Assembly: GCA_024336345.1 (NCBI GenBank)
Contig: JANFOG010000009.1
Coordinates: 372,001 to 436,000 of the forward strand
DNA: 64,000 nucleotides
Reading direction: 5' to 3'
Source of the DNA: Mariannaea sp. PMI_226
Lineage: Eukaryota; Ascomycota; Sordariomycetes; Hypocreales; Nectriaceae
Below the pieces are notes generated by a model, which worked only from the letters and a program-made list of their open reading frames with translations, was not told the origin of the DNA and did no database searches. This document shows, one piece after another, positions 1 through 10,468 of this stretch. The first letter of the stretch is position 1. Every line of letters starts with the position of its first letter. A program made the position numbers and the translations under genes.

Positions 1-138
1 AATAGCACGTACATACGCACTCTTTGGTGTTTCATCACAGGTTTTATTTTGTTACATGGATATAGACTTAGGCATTATTTATATGATCATAATATTTCCC
101 CATTCCTATTTCGCCCCCACACGAACGTTTTTTCTCTG
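1..138. other. 3' flank of the first gene
   Basis: AT-rich sequence at the left edge of the window, lying beyond the stop codon of the minus-strand Zn2Cys6 gene. It is probably 3' untranslated region plus spacer. I see no gene in it. Confidence 0.5.
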
Positions 139-2357
139 TTAGGCAATATCGCTATTTAGCATGGACCAATACGTTGTGTCTACTCCTTGAAGAGCCCAGT
201 CCTCAAGGTCAGCAGTGAAACAGGGCCACTGGGAGACAACAAAGCTGGCATCACTCATGGAAAAGTCAGGGTCGAGGCATCCGTCCATGGATATGTAGGG
301 GCAGTGGCCATTAACAGGGCTTTCCGGTGATAAGCTTTGGGGAGTGTGTGAAAGTAAGCCCGCATTTGTTGCCGGGTTCGCTGTTGTTGGTGTCGAGCCC
401 GTTGATGGGAGGACACTTGCCGCATGGGACGCAGGGGGCGTCAGTGAGGGATGAATATTCACAGTTCCCAGAAACGGCACACTCAAGTGAACCGTTGCCT
501 TGCTCCCCTGCGTGCTGGTGCCCCCGGTGCAGCACTGCACGATAGGCATCAGCTGGCGGATCGTCTCTGCTGACTCGAGATATAGCTGGTCGTTGTTCAG
601 AGAGGCCATCTCTTCCATTTTATGCTGTGTCTTCTCTGCCAGCTCCCGGTCCTGCGATCTTTGGGATTCATATTCAGGCCATGGCGTGCCGAGGTATCCC
701 AGGAGCAGCGTCATGGCGGCCACGAGCGCCGAGTAGTCGACGTGCCGGCCTGCCGTAGCCGTGGTAAATGCGTTGCGGAATTCTAGGAATCGCAATAGAA
801 CGGCTCGGCTGGCCTGCATGCACGTAGTGCGATTGTACTCATACCTGCGCTGGTCGCGGTCTCTCAGGAGGTACGGGAGGTGAAGAAGAATGAGGAGCGA
901 GAAATGACGGACCTGGAGCTTGACAGCAGACATGTCATCTGAGCAGGCTTCAGTCCAGCCGCAGTAACTCGACATATCTGGTAGCTTCCACCACAGCGCG
1001 CCCATAAGCTTGGATGCCTTTTCTATCTCCAAGTCGAGAGACTGGGTCATAACGTAGGCCTCGCTGCCGCTCATTAGATTCCTCTCTGCAATCCTTCCTG
1101 ACATAATGGCATACACTCGCCCGAGTCTATCGCTCGCCCCCTCGTCCTGAGAATCAGAGTCCTCCAAGAATGATTCGTCGCGTGAACCGATGGGTAGGCC
1201 GAGCACGAGGGAGAGATACCGGTCGCTACAATTAATACGGAACCACAGCACAGATGGGCTAGGCTGGCGCTTAGGATCAAACGACGGATCGCACGAGCGG
1301 ATGAATTTGGTGCTTCTCCTGTGAATTCCCATGAGCTGTGCTAGGTTGAGTGCACGGCGCGACGTCATCCAGGCCTTGCGTAAGTGTCCGGCGTCGCTTT
1401 GGTAGAAACTTTGCAGGATGAGACACTCGAGACCTTCGAGCGAGCCGATGAGTTCGTCATCTGAAGTGACGAGCCGACTCACCATGCCGACCCAATCCTC
1501 CATTGTCTGCGCCGGGCTCTTCTTCAGGGCCAAACTACTGCCGTCAAAGTATGAGGGCATTTGCTGGATGCATATCGCCAACTCTAACAGGTGCTTGGCT
1601 ATCATGGCCGGGTGGCTGGAAACGTCTGGTATCTGGGCCAAGGAGGAGATGGGCTGTGGCTTGCCATCTCGTTGATCCTTCTGCGAGTAAAATACAGCAA
1701 GCACGTATTTTGCACCGGGACTCCGCTGCGATATGGCGTAGAGTGTTTCTTGCGCGGGAAATTGGTCAAGGAGTTGCTTGGAGATGGAAGCGTATTTGGC
1801 GAGGCGGGACGCTGTCTTCACCGCAGGAGACTGCGGAGTAGGCAAAGTTACATGATCCAGAGGGGTTCTTCCAGTGCTCATCGAAGTTACGTGGTGAGCA
1901 TCCCCTGCGATTGAGCTGTCGAAAATATCTGCTCCATCAGAAGCGAGACAAGTGTACTGAGTTGTGGCCGGAGATTCATCGGCCGATGGTGATTTGTACG
2001 CGGCTACATCTTCAGAAGCAGTTTTGTGGACGAGCTTTTCCATAAGATCCTCGAGGCGACCCAGCCTCTGAGAGAGACGCCGGTCCTGTGCTGGACCGGT
2101 CCCCGGACTTGGATCTGGTAATTTGTATTCTTGTGAAACACATGATAACTGTCTTGCTTGACATCCTGAACAGACAGCATCGTCCTCTTTTTTGAACTCA
2201 CATTTTATCTTGCGACGTCGGCCTTGGAAATCAGCAAAACGGAACAGCCAGGTGCCATGGAGGAGGTAGATAACAGTGGAGGTAACTCACATTCCCAACA
2301 ACTGCGAGTGCCTTTCCGGACTTTGCGCCGTTTCGCAGCTTGTTGGCTTACGTCCAT
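139..2357 (-). CDS. Zn2Cys6 fungal transcription factor
   Basis: Nuclear DNA-binding regulator of about 716 residues. Two exons are visible: 2291-2357 (ATG at 2357) and 139-2222, separated by a 68-nt intron (2223-2290, GTGAGT donor) that splits the second cysteine codon. After splicing the N-terminus shows the full binuclear zinc cluster: a basic start (KRRKVRKG), then CWECRRRKIKCEF, then C-x2-C-x6-C ending near residue 50. A linker with a short heptad-like stretch (RLSQRLGRLEDLMEKL) follows, typical of the dimerisation coiled coil. The rest looks like the fungal-specific transcription factor (middle homology) region, with a low-complexity Ser/Thr/Pro-rich C-terminus that may be the activation domain. 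The gene is divergent from the flavin oxidoreductase at 3147, and their shared promoter contains a CGG-triplet array at 2686-2700. This suggests, but does not show, that it controls that enzyme. The family is certain; the target is inferred. Confidence 0.9.
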
Positions 2358-3146
2358 CGCAGATTATGTAGGGTAAGCTGGATTGTGGAGACCAACTGGT
2401 CCCGGACTATCGGAGACTTCGGCCGATTGAGGGAAGACGCTTGCACCGTAAAGCAGAACGCGGAGAAGCCTGAAGAGAGATGATAGCTGGCTGTTGAATA
2501 AGGAGAATTTCGCAGACGCTGTTTAAAAAAATACCTTTTACCTTCTTGGATATGCTGTTATTAGTCTGTCAATGTTGTCAAGGGCTGAGGCCGGACGAAA
2601 TGCGGACGAAGAGACCCTGTCATACAGGCGATTCTGTGGAGAGTCTCCAGACTCCAAGAGCTCTCACTGGACGATTCGTCCGTTGCGGCCTCCGAGGCGG
2701 AGAGACATATGTCCGTGTTACTAATCCACACCCCTCAGCCCATGTGGAACCAAGTGAGCCAGGTTTCGGCGCCGTGGAGTGCCACGGAGTTTGAGCTGTC
2801 CAGATAGGGCAAAGCCATTTTCTCGTGGTTGAGGCTGAACAACGGGATACGCGCCACTTTGAACGCCATGGAGACCGGTGTGTGAGGCTTGGGGGTTGTG
2901 TAAGTTGTGATTGCTCCTGGTTGAATGGGCACCGTGGCACCGTGGAATATCTGGTATCCTGGGTTGTAAGGCCGTGGATGAGTGAATGGCGGCCGGGATG
3001 ATGAGAAGAATTGAATATAAATGTTTGAGACGAAGGTGTAGGGAACATTAAACAGCAGAAGACAAGACAACAAAAAATAGAAGCATCAACATTATAGACT
3101 CTAGAACTGTCTTTTCCCTTTTTTGAATCGTCCTCAGTTATTTGAA
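2358..3146. promoter_or_regulatory. Divergent promoter between Zn2Cys6 factor and flavin oxidoreductase
   Basis: 789-bp spacer separating two divergent genes, so it should contain both promoters. It holds a CGG/CCG/CGG array (2686-2700) and an AT-rich TATA-like stretch near 3014-3022 upstream of the plus-strand gene. Open frames here on the minus strand have no recognisable domain and I do not call them genes. Confidence 0.5.
2686..2700. promoter_or_regulatory. Candidate Zn2Cys6 binding site (CGG-N3-CCG-N3-CGG)
   Basis: The bases CGGcctCCGaggCGG form two overlapping inverted CGG half-site pairs with 3-bp spacing. Zn2Cys6 dimers usually bind paired CGG triplets whose orientation and spacing set specificity. 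The location between a Zn2Cys6 gene and its divergent neighbour makes a regulatory role plausible. This is motif evidence only. Confidence 0.35.
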
Positions 3147-4673
3147 ATGGCATTCCCAAGATACCAATTCGGTGCCGAGCCTGCCAACGCCGGACCTCTC
3201 GCTCAGCCGCTGACCTTTCGGCGTTCCGGACGAGTCGCAAAGAACCGCCTCTACAAGAGTCCCATGGCCGAGGGATTGGCTTCATGGAGCCCCAAAATCC
3301 CTTCCGAGCGAGGTGTGCCCACCGAAGAGCTTATTGAACTTTACAAACGGTGAGGGATACAGCCTGTTTGAAGATATCATGGTTGTAAATGAGGACATAC
3401 TAATGTATCCGGTGTAGCTGGGGCGAAGGCGAGAACAACTGGGGTCTTATTGCTACCGGAAATGTGGACATTGAGTTTGATTCTCTCGCAAGTCCTGGAG
3501 ACATGGTCATCACTCCCGAGTGCCCCTTTGAAGGGGAACGCTTTGAACAGTTTAAGCAGCTTGCCACGGTGACTAAGGCACACGGCAGCTTGCTCGTTGC
3601 GCAAGTTTCCCACCCTGGCCGACAGGTACAGGCTCGTGTGAACAGCACTGCTCTATCGGCGTCGGATGTTCAGCTCGGTAAGTGCAATACTCCTTAGACT
3701 CCAGTAGTAGAACTTGAAATGGTGAGGAGGCGAACTTACACTCTTTTCAATATAACTAGAGCCCAAATTGGGAATGACCTTTGGCAAGCCCCATGCTGCT
3801 AGCAAAGCCGAACTTTCTCGTGTTGTTGAAGGCTTTGCTCATGCGGCAGAGTATCTTCACAAAGCTGGTTTCGACGGCATGGAGCTGCACGCCGCTCACG
3901 GTTACCTCCTCTCACAGTTTCTCTCACGAACGACTAACAAACGCGACGATGAATATGGCCCACAGACTATTGAATCTCGTATGCGTCTGATTTCCGAAAT
4001 CACTCATGCCGTCAAAGCCCGCGTCCCAGCTGACTTCATTCTGGGCGCAAAGCTCAACAGCGTCGAGTTCCAAGATGGGGGCGTAACACCTGAAGAAGCT
4101 AAGGAGCTGTGTAAGGTCCTGGAGGAGCTCGAACTCGATTTTGTTGAGCTGAGCGGCGGCACATTGGAGGATCTGGGATTGGAGCACAGAAAGGAGTCGA
4201 CAAAGAAGCGCGAGGGCTTCTTCCTGGAGTGGGCTGAGACTATCACCAAGGCCCTGGGAGAAGACCGTAAGATCCGAACATACATTGTCGGTGGCCTGCG
4301 ATCTGTCGGAGCCATGGTCAAAGCCCTGGATGTTGTCGACGGTGTTGCACTGGGTCGTCCGGCAACAGCAGAGCCTCGTCTCGCCCACGACATCATCAAG
4401 GGCAAGGTGCAGGGAGCTCTCAGGCCGGTCGAGATGTTTGAGACAAACTTTGGCGCGGGGATGGGCTTAGCACAGTCGCAAATATCGCAAATATCTCAAG
4501 GCAAGGAGCCGATCAGGGGAGGCGATGGACAAGTCGCGCAGACGTTTGGCGCAGACATGGGTGCGTGGTACCAGCAGCTTGTGCTGGATGGAGAGAAGAT
4601 GGAGTTTATCCGGGCTGTGCAGTACTCTGGACCTCAAGTTCCTTACGGAACTGAGGAGGCAGTGAAGGCTTGA
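3147..4673 (+). CDS. Old yellow enzyme-type NADH:flavin oxidoreductase
   Basis: FMN-dependent oxidoreductase of about 458 residues (TIM barrel), expected to reduce activated C=C bonds with NAD(P)H in the cytosol. Exons: 3147-3349, 3418-3677 and 3760-4673. The introns (3350-3417 and 3678-3759) have GTGAGG and GTAAGT donors, and the phases are consistent. Support comes from the early block with SPMAEGLA and the VSHPGRQ segment. The barrel motif HAAHGYLLSQFLS (His198 and His201, the substrate-anion pair) is followed by NKRDDEYG, characteristic of the family. The C-terminal 60 or so residues (Gln/Ser-rich, then MGAWYQQL) extend past the barrel, as in several fungal homologues. The start was chosen because ATG 3147 opens the conserved N-terminus. 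A Zn2Cys6 gene lies on each side, an arrangement seen in small catabolic or secondary-metabolism clusters. The substrate cannot be read from the sequence. Confidence 0.88.
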
Positions 4674-5257
4674 GGGTAGAGTCTGATGTTGTTGAGGCTG
4701 GATGAGTCAAGTGGCGGGGGTTGTTACAGTGTGCATATAGACTGATGTCAACAATCACCAGCAGCTTTTATTTTTATGAGTTTGACCTGCGAGCAAACAC
4801 TAGAGTCCTTACAAGTTATCCGTGAAGTAACCGGTGAACTTGCCAGTAGAAGATTGGTATGTCGTCCGTTCCAAGTTCTGCAGTAGTGTTGGTTCAATTC
4901 GAACCATTTGATGCTCCAAAATGAAGCTGCATATATAAAACGACTCCCGAGTCTCAACCGATAGGTTTCAATGCACAGTCACTTGGACCAGCGGAGAATA
5001 GCATTAACTACCTAAATATTGGACCACCCCATGATCTTCGTCCCTGCGCCCCTGGGATCCACGCTCTCAATACTACACAAATGGTGTGGGCGGATTTGTC
5101 ATCATTTCTGTCAGCATACCCCCCCCCTGCAAGCACCAACCATATCGTACACCTTCGCTGTTCGAAGTCTAGGCAGTTTTTAGAAGCTTCAAACCTGGCC
5201 ATTTGGATCTTGCTGTGGTATCAGAATTGACGAATATCAGCACCTGAGTTCGAGAAA
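4674..5257. other. Intergenic spacer, oxidoreductase to second Zn2Cys6 gene
   Basis: 584 bp holding the 3' end of the oxidoreductase gene and the promoter of the next gene. I see a TATA-like run near 4929-4937 and a short poly-C tract near 5119-5127. No gene is visible. Confidence 0.5.
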
Positions 5258-7579
5258 ATGACTATTACAGAGACGCTTCCAACAGAGGAAGATGCATCGA
5301 GGACGAACCGTCGCAAAGGTATGAACGAAATTCAAACTTGACAACTCATCAACGATTTGACGTCACTCATGCATATCATAGCTTGCGACTTGTGCTTCAC
5401 GAAGAAGATTAAATGTGATATGCTCAAACCTGTTTGTTCTAACTGCATTCTTTACCAAACAAACTGCAAGACGAGTATTCTTCGTCGCAAGGCCAACCCG
5501 CCCAAGCCGAAATCCGCACCTGTCCCTGCTCAGGTAGAAAAGTAAGACCTCAAGATATGGAAAGGAGATTCCTCCCCAGAAAACTCATCTTCTATAGCCG
5601 AGGCCGTGTTGATAACCTGGAATCGCGCCTGTCAAGGATAGAAGACCAGCTCCAGCAGGTTCTCCAGACGGCCCGAGATGCGCACGCTCACCAGTCTGTG
5701 ATCAACGGTTCCGCGAGCAATGAAGACTCTGATATGGAGAATATCTCAGTCGAGTCAATAATCCAGAATGCAGTCGATGCAGAGAGAAATAACACAAATC
5801 CTTGGAGGTTTGATCCAATCCAGCCTCATCTGTACAAAGGCTCTGAGCCAGATGGCTTATATCTCCCGCCTCTGGAAGAAATCATGCCCATCATAGATCA
5901 CTATTTCACTTCATACAACTCTGTGATTCCACTTTTCAATCAGGAAACCTTCATGAAAATGCTACACGGATGGTACACCGATCGAACACACAGTGACCGA
6001 GGCACTTGGGCAGCCATTCAGATCGTTCTCGCTCTTGGATATCGTACGCCCAGATTAGGATTTGCAGAAAGTCCGACATTGCAGATCGAAAAGGCAGATG
6101 CTTGTCTTAAGAACGCCCAGTCTATTGTCTCTGAGCTCGTGACCAGAGAAGGGGACTTACTCGGCGTGCAAATTCTGCTGGGCATAGTTATGCTTTTCCA
6201 GAATAGCAGAGATCCAAAGCCTGCTAGCGTTATTATAGGAACAGCAGTGAGGTTAGCTCATCGACTGAGGCTTCATGCGCATGAAGCAACGCAGTTCTTC
6301 CCAGCTGAAGATGCTGAGCAGAGATCTCGTGTGTTCTGGATCGCATATACTCTAGACAAGGTGAGTAACTAGCAAAAGTCTCTCTTGGTTTTGCCTAAAA
6401 CTCACCGGATGTAGGATGTTTCGCTCAGGGCGTTAACGCCCTCTACTCAAATTGATGAAGACATAGATATCCCGCTCCCTGTAGCCGCACCGGCGGACAG
6501 CGCCGGGCTTATCTGGACACAAAATGGCCAGGTGTATTTTAACTATCACAGAAGACGGGTTGAGCTATCACATATCCAAGGCAAAGTGTACGATCTGCTT
6601 TACTCGAACCGAGCCACAAAGGTGACAGGGCTGGAACGTTCTAGCCGAGTTGCTCGGCTTCAAGCAATGCTCGACAAGTGGTATGACCGAATCCCTCCTG
6701 TATTCCAAATCGAGCAAGTAATCGACAACGTTGGCCCTGCACAGCTTATTCAACTGACCAAGATGCATCACGCCTACCTCTTGGCCGAGGTCATGACCCA
6801 CGGAATCTATAGCCACAACGCCGACTGGGTGAAGAGGATTAGTGCATTCAGCCAGGTCACTGTCCGGAACCTCGGCCAGGGAACTCTAAAATATGGCTCG
6901 CCAGGCTGGCATGGAAACCAGGAAGCGCCATTGCCGGAAGGATGGAGTAAATGCGTTGAAGTTAGCCGTGGATGCATGCGGCTGTTTCAAGATGCAACGC
7001 CGACCGAATGTCTGATTTGGTAAATAGAAGCCCCCCCCCAATGATCCCTTCCCTATTTCCTGGCATAATAGAATAGGTTGTGCGAGGATATTGAATCTGG
7101 TTTCTAACTCAATTTACAGGCAATGCAGTTGTGCTCACTTTTCAGCACTCATCATTGTTCTTGCCAATATGACTCTCAACCCTAACCACGAACTCGTCGT
7201 TTTTGATCAACATCTAGCTGTCAAAGCCCTCGACCTCTTCGACCAACTTCTTGAACTCATAGACGAAGAAGCTTTTAGGACTCTACGCACAGTTATTGGT
7301 GAACTGAACGAACAAGCCAATGCTGCAGTCGCCAGTCAAAAAGCCAAGGGTCCGTACTCCAGCACGGGTGTGTTTGAGAGCCTCAACGGTGACGGTGGCG
7401 GGCATCTTGTTTCAAACGAGCCGGAGTTTCTGCCTGTTGAATCGGAACTTCTTGACATGAATGGGACCCTGGGAGCTTTTGACATGGCTGACGGATTCGG
7501 AGAGGGACTGCTCGGACAGACAGGAACCGACGTGAGAGGAATAAACCAGATAGCTGACTTGGAAGCTTTCTTGAGTTGA
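5258..7579 (+). CDS. Zn2Cys6 fungal transcription factor
   Basis: Predicted nuclear regulator of about 682 residues in five exons: 5258-5318, 5382-5541, 5598-6360, 6415-7019 and 7120-7579. All junctions are GT-AG and keep phase. The zinc cluster is visible immediately after intron 1: CDLCFTKKIKCD, then CSNCILYQTNC, i.e. C-x2-C-x6-C-x6-C-x2-C-x6-C. Intron 2 falls just before a coiled-coil-like linker (RVDNLESRLSRIEDQLQQVL). The middle carries fungal-specific TF domain features, including HYFTSYNSVIPLFNQETF and the helical block around 6240-6360 (RLAHRLRLH). The acidic, glycine-rich C-terminus ends in DLEAFLS, a plausible activation segment. It is co-oriented with the flavin oxidoreductase 584 bp upstream and may belong to the same functional unit. 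Its targets are unknown. Confidence 0.9.
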
Positions 7580-9476
7580 AAAGTTCTGGGAAAGTGGTAT
7601 CTGGTATGGAATTTGTTTTGGTGCATGGTGTGGGTATTATAGAATGTATTCATGGGGAAACACGGTAGAACTTGTCCCTTTCACGGATATCAACTTCTCA
7701 GTAAAAAACGCCTAGATCATTTCATAGTTGAAGGCATATGACAGAGCATTGAGCATCTAGTCCAAGAGACTTTCTGTGCGTAAAAATAGGGCCGCTGAGC
7801 TTGATGAGCTGCTTCTGCAAGGCGGAAATCCCAACAACCGACACCACAGCTCGGGGAGTTCGCATTAGCTCCTGGTGAGTGTCTGCGGACAGGGTTAGAG
7901 ATATGGGATGTAACCCAGAAACCATTCGCTACCAAGGAGCGTTTTATTTTGAAGTAATGAAATATCATCTTCGTACACAACTATTTAGTCTCAACTTGGG
8001 AGGGGTTCGGGTTTGCGTGGTGGCCTATCCTGACTGGATCTGCTATTGGTGAATCGAACCGGCCTGAAATTATGAATCTATATGGATGCTGGAAGTATCG
8101 TCTCTACATAATCGGAGTTTTGGCTGATAGGCCGCTTTTACTCATTGCATTGGTTCGATACCATACTAGACCGGGCTACTACATAGGTGAACGTTCTCTG
8201 GGTGCAGTACCTATACAAACCTTCCTCCATCTATGGGCACTACGAGCAAGTCGAGTTCAAATCAGAGAAAAGACTTAGAGAGCCGCTGTTCAATCTGTTG
8301 GAACTGGCGTGATATGCAACATTTGATCTCGTCGCGATGGCAGCCCGGCATGAAGCCGTATGAATTTGGATTGGGAGTTCATTCCATATTTGCTAGAAAG
8401 TAGGAATGAAGTGGCTGTCAGTTGAAAAGGTGGGCTACCAGTGGCTGCATGAGGAAGCGTGTGACCAAGGTGTGGTGCCTGGCAACCAATCGTCAGTCCT
8501 TGAATGGCGATGCAGGAGGCATTATTATGTTGATGACCTGAACGAGTGGAAGATTCTGATGACAATCGTCGTGCCACCTGTCACATTGTTTCTCCAATGA
8601 AAAAGAGACGTCTGGCAATCTGACAACGGAGGCACTGATAGACGTTGTCCATTTCCGATATTATGTTGGTTGAATAAGTAGTAGAACACCGATCTCGGGG
8701 AATGAGTGTGTGTGCGGAGGCGGATGATGAGCCTCTTTGGGCCTCGATTTCCGAGATTATGGCCGGGTGATGATCGGTCGTGTCCAACGGGCGTCGGCCG
8801 TGGAGATGGAAGAATAAGGAGAGGCTCTGTTTTCAAATAAGAAACAGCAGGCCACGGCATGCTACTGGTTTCAAATTTCAAACAGGACGGACTGACAGAT
8901 TGATTTTGCATACATAGTGCCGGTATTTATGTCGTCGCGCGCGTCCTTGCTCTGCTAATGTTTATTTTGCTGACATCGAGGTGTCTCACACGGAACATGA
9001 TTCATGTCAGGTGTTAAGACTACACCGTATATTTATAACTATTAAGTAATTGCAACCCCAGTGCCAATCCATCTGATAAACCAGGCACTCACCAACCTAC
9101 TGGCCTCCTCAAAAATACCTCATTCCTTTATCCCGAGTTCGGCATCGCGGCTTTCTCTAAGATCCACACGATGTGGGTTTTGACCATCATCTAATCTTAT
9201 CAGATCCAACGCTCTCGTGTCTCAGAGGCTTAAGAGAGGAGCTTCTGCCTCTATCGGGGAAAGTCTCTCACTACCGGGATCATTCTTCCTCTGATTTATG
9301 GGGCTCAGTCATCTTTTGTTTTGGGGGGGAGACTGAGCACGTTGCCACCTCGAACACCGCCCATGCTTCTGCGTTGCATGATAAAATCTCCCCGCTGCTG
9401 CTCACGCTTAGCCATCCGGCTCACGATCCCACGAACATTTCTCGGTAATCTCGCATTTGCTCGGCAGTCTACCACC
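7580..9476. other. 1.9-kb spacer without a recognisable gene
   Basis: No open frame here has a domain I recognise, and none shows good start context with consistent splicing. It includes the 3' flank of the upstream TF gene. The last 114 bp contain in-frame ATGs (9363 and 9378) that could extend the following esterase. Confidence 0.45.
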
Positions 9477-10468
9477 ATGACGCAGCTAGACGAACCAGCC
9501 CTGGAAGTTGGCAGCTTCCCCAACTCGTGTCAGTACACCGCCAAAACAAGCAGAGGCGATTACGTCGTTCAAATTGCGTGGCCGTACTGCTGGAACAAGG
9601 ACCGTATCCCACCAGAAGAAGACGAGCGTCCCGTCTCCATCCTGTCAGTAATGTTCTCATGCAACCTTCCACAGATACCGGACTGACCAAATGAGATGCT
9701 GCATGTAGCTATCTCGTAGATGGTAACGCCTACTTTGCCACCGCAGTGGATGTTTCGAGGCGGCTGGAGTTCACAGATAGCACAAGAACAATTGTGGTGG
9801 GCATTGGGTATCCAAAGACCAAGTACATCTACGACTGGCGACGAGGGCCTGATCTCACGCCACCCACGAGAGACGGCAAGTTTGACGACCTGCTTGGCTC
9901 AGACGGAAAGCCGCGGGACGACGTTACCTTTGGAGAGGCCGACCAGTTTCTCTCCTTCATTCAGAATGATGTCATGACTTTTGTTGAGAATGACTTATTT
10001 AAGCATCTGCCTCTTGGAGCTGATCGCAAAGCTCTCTTTGGTCACTCATATGGTGGGCTATTTGTGCTCAACGCCCTCTTTACCAAGCCGACATTATTTG
10101 ATACCTTCATTGCAGCCAGTCCTTCGATCTCGTGGAACAGGAGATCGGTTGTGAGCTACCAGGAGGCTGACTTCCGCGCGCGCAAGACGCCTGTGAATCC
10201 ACCAAGAGGTTTACTAATGACCTGGGGGTCCCTTGAACAGGATTACCAAAGACAACCTTCTGACACGGATGAGGATTACGAGCGCAAGAAGAAAGAGGCA
10301 GCAGAGGAGAGGATGCGAGATAATGGGCTGGAGATGGCGGAGCGATTAAGAAGCTGCCCAAGTATCCGACACGTTCGCCACTGGGAATTCAAAGATGAGG
10401 ACCATGGAAGTGCGGCGGTGACGGGATTACAGCGTGGCTTAATGCAGTTTCTAATAAATAAAATGTGA
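9477..10468 (+). CDS. IroE/Fes-like alpha/beta-hydrolase esterase
   Basis: Serine esterase of the putative-esterase (esterase D/IroE/Fes) family, about 308 residues. Members include enterobactin, bacillibactin and fungal fusarinine/TAFC hydrolases that open ferric siderophores to release iron. Exons: 9477-9643 and 9709-10468. A GTCAGT donor is the only one giving the right phase into the conserved YLVDGNAYF strand. The nucleophile elbow is GHSYGG (Ser169), and the catalytic His is probably His288 in DEDHGS. A VVGIGYP strand and an AASPSISW segment fit the family. The ATG at 9477 has a strong context (ACCACC). Two in-frame upstream ATGs (9363, 9378) would add an Arg-rich N-terminus. A siderophore role is inferred from the family; lone secreted-peptide or lipid esterases of this fold also exist, and no siderophore synthetase is nearby. 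Confidence 0.8.

Noticed and set aside
2620..3285. 221-codon minus-strand ORF overlapping the oxidoreductase start
   Set aside because: It overlaps the well-supported exon 1 on the other strand, has no domain, and has low-complexity composition typical of antisense frames.
3924..4405. Minus-strand ORFs of 133-154 codons inside the oxidoreductase gene
   Set aside because: Shadow frames of a conserved TIM-barrel exon.
8041..8165. GGTTCGA-like B-box and its inverse
   Set aside because: No acceptor or anticodon stem can be built around either copy, so not a tRNA.
8290..8911. Overlapping minus-strand ORFs of up to 128 codons
   Set aside because: No recognisable domain, no splice consistency and no start context. 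Treated as intergenic.
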